Shown piece by piece: positions 13,202 to 23,514 of a stretch of 64,000 nucleotides of DNA. The notes under the pieces are model-generated. The model saw only the letters and a list, made by a program, of their open reading frames with translations, was not told the origin of the DNA and searched no databases. The position numbers were made by a program, and so were the translations under genes. The DNA lies in assembly GCA_038501195.1 (NCBI GenBank), contig JBBPUQ010000006.1, positions 2,480,001 through 2,544,000 on the forward strand, read 5' to 3'. The DNA comes from Nemania diffusa. Its lineage: Eukaryota; Ascomycota; Sordariomycetes; Xylariales; Xylariaceae. Numbering within the stretch: the stretch's first letter is position 1; every line of letters starts with the position of its first letter.

Positions 13202-14008
13202 TCACCGCCAACTCCCAAACAAGCCCCCGAAAACACCCGTCCCACCACCACCCCGTCCACCGTGTCTCCGGGCCTCATTCCGGATCCATTCCTCCAGGAA
13301 GGTGGGGTCGGCGAGCTTCCTGCCGTCCGTGACCTTGGTCTCCGTCATGGCCTCGCCGGCATCGAAGCTTAGCAGCGTTGGGATGCTCGTGATCATGTAC
13401 GTCATTCCCAGCCCGCCGTCGTCGCCGCTGCTGCCGCTCATTATGTCCGGGGCATCGTACTCCACGATGCAGAACGCGACGCCACCCTCGGCCTCCCCGA
13501 TGCCGGAGGCCACGAGGGATTCGAGTAGCGGGTGGACGACGCGGCACGTGCTACACCACGATGTGGTCCAAAGCGTTAGGAGAGGCGTCCGCGAGGATGA
13601 GGAGAGAAGTTGGTATGTGTGGAAGTCGTCGGGGCGGCGGACGCTGGGGGTGTGAAACCGGGGGGCCCTCGTTAGCTTTGGATTGGTACGGAAATAGGTA
13701 AAGGGGTCGACTAGGTAGTCTATGTCGTCGGCTATAATCCGTGCTTCTCCGCTTGGCCTGTCTGTTTTGTGACGGGCTCTGAACGAGACGGAACCAGAAT
13801 GTAAAGGCACCTCGAGCGTGGTGGAAAGAATGCGACGAAGCTGGCGTCTTGCCCGCTTAAGCTGGACGTGGAGGGGTAGCTAGACTCACGGAGCGTATAT
13901 CCGATTCTTTGCGTGCGAGGCTCGGGATGTCGCAAAACTCCGCATCGTAGTGCGCTGGCCAAAGCCGCGAGAGGTCTGCGCCAATGTTATACGGGCGAGT
14001 AGCGACAT
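13202..14008 (-). CDS. Mitochondrial thioredoxin-like protein
   Basis: Exons on the minus strand are 14008-13890 and 13778-13202, with an intron of 111 nt (GTGAGT..TTCAG), giving 231 residues. The N-terminal ~40 residues are rich in Arg, Ser and Thr and lack acids (MSLLARITLAQTSRGF), as in a matrix-targeting signal. The thioredoxin-like fold follows: TLWTTSWCSTCR near 108-119 carries a CSTC redox pair (C115, C118), and MTYMITSIPTLLSFDAGE holds the cis-proline before the last strand. Longer than a classical thioredoxin (~105), with a Gly-rich C-terminal tail. An in-frame ATG at 14023 is an alternative start. Role inferred: a thiol-disulphide protein in mitochondria; the substrate is unknown. 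Confidence 0.75.
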
Positions 14009-14023
14009 TTTTGAATTCGCCAT

Positions 14024-15143
14024 CTTATTCATAAAAAGTACGAGTTGAATAGCAAAGCCGTAAAATAGCCATCCGAGTATTGTAAATATAGTGCTTGTGT
14101 CGTACAGTGTATGACACAATGGCAATCCCAATTGCGATCTGGGTTGGTGTTTGGCGTTGTTGCGCAAAGTTAGGATGTCGTCATAGGTACTTCGTAATAT
14201 TTCCTATGCTACAAATAAATCTAGCTTAGCGTGAACGCCACTTTTGCTCAGGTTCTTTAATTAGATTGAAAATGTTGCTTGCATGCCTTTGCATTAGGAG
14301 CGCTTTGTGGCTTTTACACAGCATGAAGTCTAAGGGCACCATACATCCGAATAGAAAGGTACTGCTCTTTGTAACAAATGCAAGTATTGTGTCTCCCGGA
14401 TCAGCTCGCACTAGTCTAGTATACCTAGATTCGAGCTACGGCCTAGGACGCTACTTCGTGACTACCCCAGATTTTACTCTGAGTGCCTTTGCTTTTCTTC
14501 CAGGCGGGTTAAAGACGATACCTCTAATCCCCGTATTAAAGTTGTACTATAAATAAGATCAACCGCTTTCATTATGGAAATCAGCATGGGTTAAGGGGCA
14601 AGGATGCGGGCATACGGGCATCTGCCGTCAAACTTTTACTTGGAACAAAGAGCCATTATTACTTCTATTTTTTCATCAACTCTTATGGCTAGAGTAGAAA
14701 TAGTCTATACATAGAATATTTTCCTAAGTTGAAGATTTGTTGGTAGAAATGCACAACTCTAACAACACTGTCATAATCTACGATGGCCCCTGAAACCACG
14801 TGGAAAGCCTTACATAGAAATTCCAAACATAATAACAACGATTACTTGAAGTATCTCCACCGTTTTTTCTAATCACTTGACATTTAATAAGGCCAAGTAG
14901 CGCTGGTAGACGAGTTTAGTATTAATATACGTGTCGCTTAAATATATGCTATTGTCATAAGATACCGTAAAAATGCGTATTTCCAAAAACAATTACTGAT
15001 GTGAATAGTCACGGTTCCCAAAAGGCATGCACTAGGTATATCCCAAGTATGTAATAGTCCCAAGCGCCCACCCCAAGGCATTTAACAAAATCTCCCAAAT
15101 CCGCCATTCTTCTTCTACCGTCTAGTGTAGAAGACGTTAATAG
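14024..15143. other. Intergenic region between thioredoxin-like and MFS genes
   Basis: About 1.1 kb, AT-rich. It contains the promoter of the thioredoxin-like gene and the 3' region of the MFS gene. Small frames at 14,226-14,556 have no coding signal I can support. Confidence 0.4.
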
Positions 15144-17820
15144 TTAGAACTTCTCCATAAAGTTCATCCGCACGGTCCACATCCGCGCACGCTTGCCGTA
15201 GATGTACATGGGGATGGTGGAGAGCAGGACGATGAGCTGGATGACGCCGATCCAGATGAAGACGGTGCGCGAGCCGTCGGCCTTGAGCCAGCCGGTGACG
15301 AAGAAGGAGAAGACGAGGCCGTGCAGGATGTTCTTGCTGAAGTTGAGCGTGACGAGCGCCTCGCCGGCGTACTGGCGGTAGCTGTCGACGCAGAACGTGA
15401 TGGCCGTCGTGGACCCGAGCGAGCACCCAAACGACACGACGCCGAAGAACACCGTCGGCACGATCCACGCATCTTTGACATCCGCGGCCCACCCGAAGCC
15501 GATCAGCCCCGCCACCGTGGTGATGATGATGGGGATGGCCATGACGAGCCGGAACTCGGGCTCGTAGAGCCCGCCGTTGCGCCGCGCCATGGCCTGCACG
15601 ATGACGTCGCTCACGCGCCCGGCGACGGCGGTGCCGAGCACGCCGCCGACGAAGGGCGAGATGTACACGAGCCCGGTAGACAGCGCGCCGAAGTCGTAGT
15701 ACCCCTCGCGGTAGATGACGGCGACGCACTCGGAGATGACGATGAGCCAGCCCACCGAGCACGCGTAGACCGCCGACGCCCAGAGCACCGCCGGGTACGA
15801 GTACAGCACGAACGGCCGCACCGCCGCCTTCCACCACCGGTCCTGGTTGATGCGGCCGTTGTGGATCTTGAGCTGCGACTTGAACGACTGCCGCGGCGCC
15901 TCCCGCAGCTTGTGCGTGTACACCTGGCCCATCGTCGCCGCCGCGAGGTTCGAGAACGACATCCGCTCGCTGTCCGTGTCCGAGCTGAGGGCGCGGGACG
16001 CTGCGTGGTGCGCGTCCGGATCTTGGAAATAATCGGTTGCTGAGACATCCCCCCGTAAGGCTGGGTGGATGTGCTTGTCCGCTTCGGTGAGGCTGTTGCG
16101 GCGGGAGCGGTTTGGACTTATTGCTGATACGACGCTTTGGCTTGTCCATGTACGCTCATTTTGAGGTCGTGACCGGTTGAGCGATGGTTCCGGTTTACTC
16201 AGCGGGCTGACGGCAGGCGTTGAAACACCAGCTGTTGTGACATCGTGCTGTAATAGAGTAACTTTAGACTCGACGGGGACGGACCCTAGAGGCGGATCAT
16301 CCTCTCCGTCCCTCTCTTCTGAAGTTATATGATCTTCTACATCAGGAGCAAAGCCAATGTGACGCTGTAGCTTCGTTCGTGGCACCTCCTGTCCCTCCTC
16401 GGTAGTCTTGATCTCCGTATTTTCATGTATAACGTGTTTATCTTCTACTGTAGTCTCATCAACCCATTGAGATACACTGGGCACAGCCTGCTTGACCGAG
16501 GATTTTCGTCTGAAAAAGCTTGGCCGTTTGGCTACTTTGTGTGCTGATTTCGGAATAGGCGATCGGTCCCAAAAAGTTTCTGGGACGAAGAAGAATAAAA
16601 GAATGCCACAGAAGCCTACGATTATGGCAACAATCCTAGATGAAATTAGCAGCGTATACACAGCGCAGCGTTAATACGCCCAGTTACGGAATTCATCTTA
16701 CCAGAACACCCAACGCCATTCAAGCTGGCTAATGATGGCGGCACTGACAAGTGGAACCAGGTTCTTCCCGCCGAGCAATAATAACGTGTAAATACCAAGC
16801 CGGAAAGCTCGCTCATGGAGGAAAAAGATCTCGGCGATCGTGGCGGAAGGGAGACATTCTACTGGGCTGACTGCAATGCCTTGGAAGATACGAGCAAGAA
16901 TCAGAGAGGTGAAGCTGGGTGATAATGCGCACCACACAGCAGAAGCGATAAACAGAATCGAACTGAATAGGTAGACAGGTCGTTTCCCGTATAGAATGGC
17001 GGTGGGGGAGAAGATTACACTGCCGATGCCAAGCCCCAACATATACTATAACACGTGGTATTAGTTATCGTCACTTTGAATGTAACTATTAGATATTTCG
17101 GAAACGTGGAAAGTATATTAGATATAAGAAACGGGAGAAAATGGACGCCGAAAACTACTTACCAATCCCGTCGTCAATGACACTCGTGACACATCGATAT
17201 TGTAGTCTACAAACTAGGTTAGCTAGAGGCAAGATCGCAAGAATCCATTAAATTGTCGGACTCACCATTGGCGACGTCCGTAAATCCTGCGGCGAGAATG
17301 GGTGTAATGCCGCCTCCCACCATGCAGTAGAGCCCAAGAGAGAGTAGAGCTAAGTCGCGGCGCCAGGAAGGCCAATTTAACGGGTCATTGTGAGAATCAT
17401 CTGGCTGTGGCTCCAGGATAATCTGTCCGTCTTTTGTGAGCTTCTTCTCCTGTTCCTCTCTAGGTAGAGCCGGTGTTAGTGGCCCCGTCGGCATGCCCGT
17501 GGGAAGGGAAGAGTGAGAGGTCCTCGCGGGAGCATTGCGGAGTCCAAGCGGTTCGTTTCTCTCCTTTGAGAGCAACAGGACCGAACCTAAATTGGGTGTC
17601 AGACAGTTTTTATAGAATTTACGTTGCGAACGTAAAAACTAACAAGGTAATGCGTACCTGGGACTTCAATGGTCTCTCTATCGTTAAGTATACCCATAGT
17701 CCATGTTGACTTCGGTTGTTTTTCGTTTGTACTGTCCTGGTCAAGGGTCTCATCGCCCCTCCGCCTAAAAGGAGCCCTCCATGTACGCCCAAGGCCCGGT
17801 CTCCTGGGCTCGTCGGTCAT
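15144..17820 (-). CDS. MFS transporter with a large central cytoplasmic loop
   Basis: Major facilitator superfamily, fungal DHA1-like group. Minus-strand exons are 17820-17658, 17586-17266, 17206-17163, 17045-16702 and 16635-15144; introns are 71, 59, 117 and 66 nt. The product is 787 residues. The N-terminal ~125 residues are hydrophilic and end in the typical DSHNDPLNWPSWRRDLALLS entry to TM1. TM2-6 include SPTAILYGKRPVYLFSS and ARIFQGIAVSPVECLPSATI. PETFWDRSP (near 308-317) follows TM6. A ~240-residue Ser/Glu/Lys-rich loop (about 320-557) then separates the two six-helix halves, which is long for MFS. The second half starts at WWKAAVRPFVLYSYP. Export of small molecules at the plasma membrane is inferred; the substrate cannot be read from sequence. 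Confidence 0.83.
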
Positions 17821-19752
17821 TGTGATTTAGGCTTTGATACACTCTCTTATACGATGACAAAAGGTAATTTCTAAAGATATTGGCGAATTTGGTATAAGAA
17901 TAGCGAGGATATCAAAAGAGTAAAATGACGCCCAAGGAAATGTATATGCAAGCAACAAGAGACAAAACGAGATAGGAATGATTTATTAGGAGGTTTGGGG
18001 ATTAGGAAGATGGGTAGTAGATAGGGTGTATATGAATTTGATATATCAAGTTTTCGTAGTTTGAAAACTGCACTGATGCGCACACGGCCAAATATGATAG
18101 GCGATCACGCATGAGGATGAATTATCTGATATGCAGGTAGCTTAGATCGTCGTTTCCCTCTACATGAAGCCCCAACACGACTGACTCCATACATGTATGT
18201 ATGGTGACTTCAAGGATGCAGAGAGCAAGAGATGGGTAGAGGTGTGGTGGGGAGAGCTAGGTTTGTAAGTGGAATAGCTTCTTGAGGCTAATGCGATAGT
18301 GAGACGGCCGGTCTGGCCGAACAAGCTGGAGACAACCTGGAGGGCAGCGTGAACAATGCGGGATATGCAACCCAAGTCAGGGTACCATGATAAACGAGTA
18401 AGGTATGTAAACTTAGTTCCGGTTTAAAAAGCGTTGTCGTTGGGGGCGTTGTACCGTTGTAGAAAAGGGATGAGGGGAGACACAGTGTTTCTGCTTTATA
18501 GTTTAGATCTACTTATATACGTACGTATTTACGCCAGGTCGAGATGCAGGAACGAGCTGGGGTAGTTTTGACACCAGAGAGGTGTATGTAGAATAAAGAA
18601 TACAATATGTATATACCAATGTTTTAAAGAAGACTGGTTGGGATGGCGTTTATAAATAAGTACAACCATGTCAACTACGTTATAAGTACGCCATGTCTGT
18701 CAAGAAGACACACAAACAGTATCAGGTAACCCAATTTTAAACAAACACCTACCCAAGATAGAACAATAAAGGATGGAATGAAGGGGGTATAACTTAGATG
18801 GGTGCCCTGTAGATAGGGTACTCCGATCTACACTGCCAGCGTATTTAGTCTTTGTTGGTGCATTATCATGCCGTTGTTGTGGATAGACAGAGGGGTATCT
18901 TCAGTTCTCTGTCTCAGTCTTCAGCACATTATCTAGCAGACCCGCGCGGCTGAATGATTGACAGTAAAACTTACTCTAAGTACTCTATTACCAAGGGAGG
19001 AATAGAAAGTTACAGGCTCTGAATGCTGGTACTGTGCCCCGTGTGCGGTAACATTATCACATATCCGAGAGAAAGCCTGCATCGAACAGGCGAGGTTGGT
19101 TTGTAAGTCGTACAGTAAACCTAGCACAGATGCAGTAGGTACATAAGGTACCTATCTAGCAGACGTATCGGTTCGAATAAGAAGACGAGCTTTGTTACAT
19201 TCATTTAAATAAAAAGTAAATAAACGAACGAATAAGATTATTTGCAGTACTGTAGATTAGTAAATACGTATTGTCTACGCATCTGTATGTGTAGGACTGG
19301 TCAAGTGCCGTAATCATGGTGTATGTACCTACATAGTGTACATACATAGCTGCTAGGTCGAATCAGATAGATTTAGTGCACTGTACCATGACCCTCTCTG
19401 TAGCAGGCCCGCAATGACGGCACCGGGCATGGCCCTAACAAAAACCTATCACATGCACATATCTTGCAGGACCCTGACTACCAACGAACAATCCCCCCAT
19501 TGTCCCGAGAACCTCACGTCGTCTTTTGGAGGATGGGCATGTGAATCATTTCTTCCCACCACCATCGCCCCATTCCTTGGCTCTTCCAAATTACAGGACA
19601 TCAAAGCAGGCGGTACCGCGTGGAGGGGTTGTCTATCGTCACCTGACCCCTCCTCCGCCAGGTCAGCTCCTGGGGTCTGCTAAGCGCCCTGGGTTTACGA
19701 TACCTACCGCATATCCTATTTTGTACCCTGTTGTACAATCCGACGGCTACCC
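17821..19752. other. 1.9-kb divergent intergenic region (MFS / elp6)
   Basis: Holds the promoters of the MFS gene (minus) and elp6 (plus). AT-rich, with TACCTA/GGTACC motifs at 19138-19160. Short frames at 17,871, 18,160 and 18,933 lack any domain. No RNA gene recognised. Confidence 0.4.
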
Positions 19753-20710
19753 ATGGCTTTGAGAACGCCGCCCCTCCTCGAGCCTTATCTCCGCCTGCCA
19801 CACGAGGCCGAGCTCATCCTCCTGACTGGAGTCCTGGGGTCTAGCACTAACTGGCTCGCTCACCGCTATCTGTACTCTTTGCTCGCTTCACAATCCTCTT
19901 TATCGTCTCGCCCATTTAACTATCAAGATGAAGCAGCTGAAAATGTAGGTGTGACGCCTCAACAGCACACGAGCGTTGTCTTCGTGAGCTTCCTACGCGA
20001 CTACGCCTTCTGGAAGGACGGGTCTAAGAGATTGGGCCTCGATCTAGATGTGGCTAGCAAAAAAGGGTCTTTCGTCTTTGTCGATGGGCTGGCGGGCCTG
20101 TTCATGCCATCTTCGGAATACGGGCATAGACAATCTGTGGCAGATAGTACGGGGCGGAGAGTACTGGTGGCGGCGACCACGGATCACCTTCGCCAGATAT
20201 TAGAAGATGCTGTGGCCCATACTCAGATCTCAAATCCAGGGACGCAGACTGTACTGGTTATCGATCAGCCAGATGTCTTGTTAGCTGTTACAGGGGATGC
20301 GATGTCCGGTCAAGGCCTTCGAGATACTATCCTAGGTCTACGTGAAGTAAGTGATTCGTGGGCGTGGATTTTATTCTTTATTCAACGAACAGTAGATATT
20401 AATGAGAGCGGTGCAATAGAAAGTGCATGCATGCATCGTCACTGTTTCTGCAGATGAACCCTTGATAACTACCCAGAGCACGTTGCTAGAAAAGGAGCAC
20501 GCCTCCCTCATTCTGTCGTTGGCTCACGATGCCTACCTTGTTATGAGTCTGAGAACGTTGGACACGGGCACAGCGAAAGATGTAAGTGGCGTACTAAGAG
20601 TCACTCCTGGAGGAGACGAGGAAACTGCTAGCCCATCTGTAGAGGATCGGGAGTTATTGTATTTCATTAGGGGTGATGGTAGCGTTCGTGTATTTGAGCG
20701 TGGCCAGTAG
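19753..20710 (+). CDS. elp6: Elongator complex protein 6
   Basis: Elp6 is one of the three RecA-like subunits (Elp4-5-6 ring) of Elongator, which modifies tRNA wobble uridines. Exons are 19753-20346 and 20420-20710; the 73-nt intron is phase 0 (GAA|GTAAGT ... AATAG|AAA). The product is 294 residues. The RecA-like fold shows ELILLTGVLGSSTNWLAHRY (18-37), where a Walker A would be but without GK[ST], as is normal for Elp6. VLVIDQPDVLLAV follows, and after the junction KVHACIVTVSADEPLI, HASLILSLAHDAYLVMSLRT and TGTAKDVSGVLRVT. The acceptor was chosen because it restores VHACIVTVSAD. Convergent with rpl37. Assignment is strong. Confidence 0.88.
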
Positions 20711-21061
20711 TTAAATACCCTATCGCAAATGGATTCATCCCGTCATCTAGTTACCAGCATGAGCTATCCGCCCACAAAGGTCGGATGCCCTGCGGCGACC
20801 CGAAGCCTCGGCCCGGTAGCTCCAGCAGCTCTCCTGCTCAGCTCAGCAGACATGCACATTCATCGTAGGTAACCGCCGTTTCTTTGCCAGATCGTGATGC
20901 AATTTTGGAGGGAGTATTGCTAGCATAACATTTCCCTCAGGACCCAAAACGTGTTGGGAGTCCATGAAAATACCAGTCCGAATGTCAGTAACACCGTTCC
21001 ATTGCCATGCCCCGCCTATATTTCGTCACCCTTCACCCATCGTTTTCGTTACACCGAGCGT
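20711..21061. other. Convergent 3' region between elp6 and rpl37
   Basis: About 350 bp, no frame of interest; should contain both 3' UTRs. Confidence 0.4.
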
Positions 21062-21629
21062 TTAAAAGGGGGCGTGGGAGTCCTTGGGGACGCCAGTCTG
21101 GAAGCCATTCTTGAAGCGGCGGGGGACTTCCTTGAGGTACCGCATGCGGCCAGTGCCGACGGTCTTTCTGCGCTTGGCCTTCTCGCTCCAGTTGTCTGTA
21201 ATCATTAAATCATCAGCTCCAAGCACACGAACGAGCAATATCGCGGGGTCGAGAGGGCCGAGCGGTTGTGCTCATCAATTCGAGGTCGGGGTCGACGTAC
21301 ACTTTCGGGTCTTAGCAGAGGGGTATCCGCATGATGAGCAGGTGTGCTTCTGAACGTGGAGAGAGCGGCGTCCTGGGAATAAAGGTCCGTCAGCTACAAT
21401 GACCCTGAATAGTCGCGGCCCAACGATCGATCGGTCGATATGTATTCCGCGATCGCGTCCACCACCGTCGCCTTCGTGCGCAGTATCCGGGATTGATGAG
21501 ACTAACCGCATCGACGGCACAGAGTGTGCGTCTTGTTGTGGCGCTTTCCGAAGCTGGAGGTTCCCTTGGCTATTTTCGCAGGTCAGTCAGTAATCGTGTG
21601 ATGCTGTTGACGGAAGGCTACACACTCAT
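21062..21629 (-). CDS. rpl37: 60S ribosomal protein L37 (eL37)
   Basis: Zinc-binding protein of the large ribosomal subunit. Minus-strand exons are 21629-21626 (ATGA only), 21569-21507, 21372-21301 and 21195-21062; introns are 56, 134 and 105 nt with consistent phases. The product is 90 residues. It starts [20 protein letters not shown]; the zinc finger cysteines are C19 and C22 (LCRRCG) and C34 and C37 (TCSSCG). The C-terminal half is the conserved [17 protein letters not shown] ... [10 protein letters not shown]. No single exon gives a useful ORF, so the gene is easily missed. A split start codon region and several small introns are usual for fungal ribosomal protein genes. Near certain. 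Confidence 0.96.
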
Positions 21630-22515
21630 TTTGACGGCGAGACTGTAAAAGTAACAATTCTGTCAGTATACAATGCCAGATATCGGAAGTATTGCAGATT
21701 AGAATTCGTGGGGGGTTCGTACCTCTAAGGTGTCTGTCTGACGAAGAGGTTTATCGTGAGCTGCTGGTTAGTAACGGTCTTGAAGTGAAGGTGTTGAACA
21801 GCGTGTGGGCTTTTCTCGCTTGACTTTTTTCGTGGGTACCAAGGGCGTAATCCGAAGAGGAGCCGAGATAAAAAGGTGAGGGGCGCTCACCAGCCTCAAA
21901 GTGGCTTGGCTACAGTATTCGGGTTGGTGATTAAACCTCCCCCCCTTTATGCATATACTCCTATTGTATATATACTTTGTAATAGAATAAACGGCTATGA
22001 GCCTAATGTAGGTATGTAGGTAAGAAACACTTTTTCGGCAGCAATGCCTGTGACAACATACCTAAGGCACTTCTGCACCTAATTTCCTTGTACCCTCTTC
22101 AACTATCGCTTGCAAAACACATGCGAAGAAGGAAAAACTCGAGGCGCGTCTATCTTAGCTTTCGTGCTAAGTATTATGCATCGGCTTCCTGCAGCTCTAT
22201 GGCCTTACTTGCCATTATACCCAGGTCGTTGTGGTGCGGCGGCTATCAGAGCGACCAAACCTTGCGCGGCGCGAGTCTGGAAAAAGGTACATATTAAGGT
22301 TTGCGAAAGCTTAACTTATAGGCTTCAGGCTTCAAGGTTCTTAAAGACCTTGTATAATGTAAGGCAGTAGAATTATATATAGAGAGAGAGGGCTCCTTGG
22401 TTATTTGAGAGACTGCAATTCAATCTTTACTTACACCGATTTAATATTCCAATATTTACACCCATTACAACGATACTTATACCTCTAAGAGCGCCAAGCA
22501 ATTTAAATTAATACT
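21630..22515. other. Divergent intergenic region rpl37 / F-box relic
   Basis: About 890 bp. The rpl37-proximal part is the ribosomal protein promoter. The distal part (22,370-22,515) is AT-rich with an AGAGAGAGAG run near 22,383. No gene supported. Confidence 0.4.
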
Positions 22516-23514
22516 ATGGCCACTACTATTCCCAACACCGGTACCCAAAATGAGCAAACACAGTCACTTTTACTATCGATGCTGCCGGTCGAGATGATCC
22601 TCAATATCGTCGATCAAACCACAAATGCCGATGCCGCGTCTTTAGCACTGACGTGTAAAGATTTATTCTCAATTTTATTCAAATATAGCTCTAAGAGGCT
22701 TGACGCACATTCTAGAGAGATCTTTTGGACCAATTTAGAGCGGGACATCATCTGGTTAGTCTATTGTTCCGTTAGACGTAGATTACTTTCTTTCTACTTT
22801 AAAGGGACCAAATTTTTTTATCTAGTAGCACTTAACAGCTACCAAAAATTCAACAGCGCCGGAGAAAATCTTATATACTTAATGTGCCCAAACAAGAGTC
22901 CATCTATAAGTTTTCTAGAAACCCGTCTTGTTAGAAACCGTCGTCAATTTGGTTTTACGCATAGAATCCATCTTTTATGTTTGCTACTTATAAAAGCCAA
23001 GCTCTCAAGTTGGTTGTTTATGCAGACGCAATGCATAATGTTAATTGACACTTCACGTACAGCGAAACGAATAGGCAAAAACCTGTTTCTCTCTTCTACA
23101 TAAACCTTTCGTGTAGAGATAGTAGAACAGTTTATTCCGAGCAAGTCATTGCACGACCTCTTCTAGAAGAGGCAGTCAATCTTTGCTTGTCGCCACTGCA
23201 CATTCGATGCAACATCAAGTAATAATCGGGGTGTATTTTATGCCAGTTTCGATGAAGCTGGGGCGATACTCTATGAGAACTCGGCATACGAAGGTTTGGG
23301 GGCTTGCTCTGTTTGCTTGGATGTGTCGATCTCGTGGTCAAAGCGCCATCTGGCATTCAAGCTTCTACAATACCACGATCTAGGTTGTTGTTCCATACCA
23401 CCGGATCCAAAATGGCAGAGGCTTCTGGCGGTTCATAGGGACCAAATTATGAAGAGATCGCCACGTGAAACAATTCACGACTATGTGAAGCATAGGTGGA
23501 TAAATAATGTATGA
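22516..23514 (+). pseudogene. F-box family pseudogene with two in-frame stops
   Basis: Residues 1-60 of the frame from 22516 form an F-box: LLLSMLPVEMILNIVDQTT followed by DAASLALTCKDLFSILF. F-box proteins bind Skp1 in SCF ubiquitin ligases; this family is expanded in xylarialean and related fungi. The same frame continues past TAA at 23101 and TAG at 23164 into a conserved-looking C-terminal part with paired cysteines (FACRHCTF; GLGACSVCLDVSISW; LGCCSIPPDPKW) up to the stop at 23512-23514. No frameshift is needed. Each stop can come from one CpA-to-TpA change of a Gln codon, as RIP would cause. An unrecognised intron spanning both stops is an alternative, but I found no phase-compatible pair with good sites. 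Confidence 0.65.

Noticed and set aside
15115..16149. Long Arg/His/Ala-rich frames on both strands (also 15321-16043 and 15611-16048)
   Set aside because: GC-rich shadows of the large last exon of the MFS gene; composition is that of out-of-frame translation.
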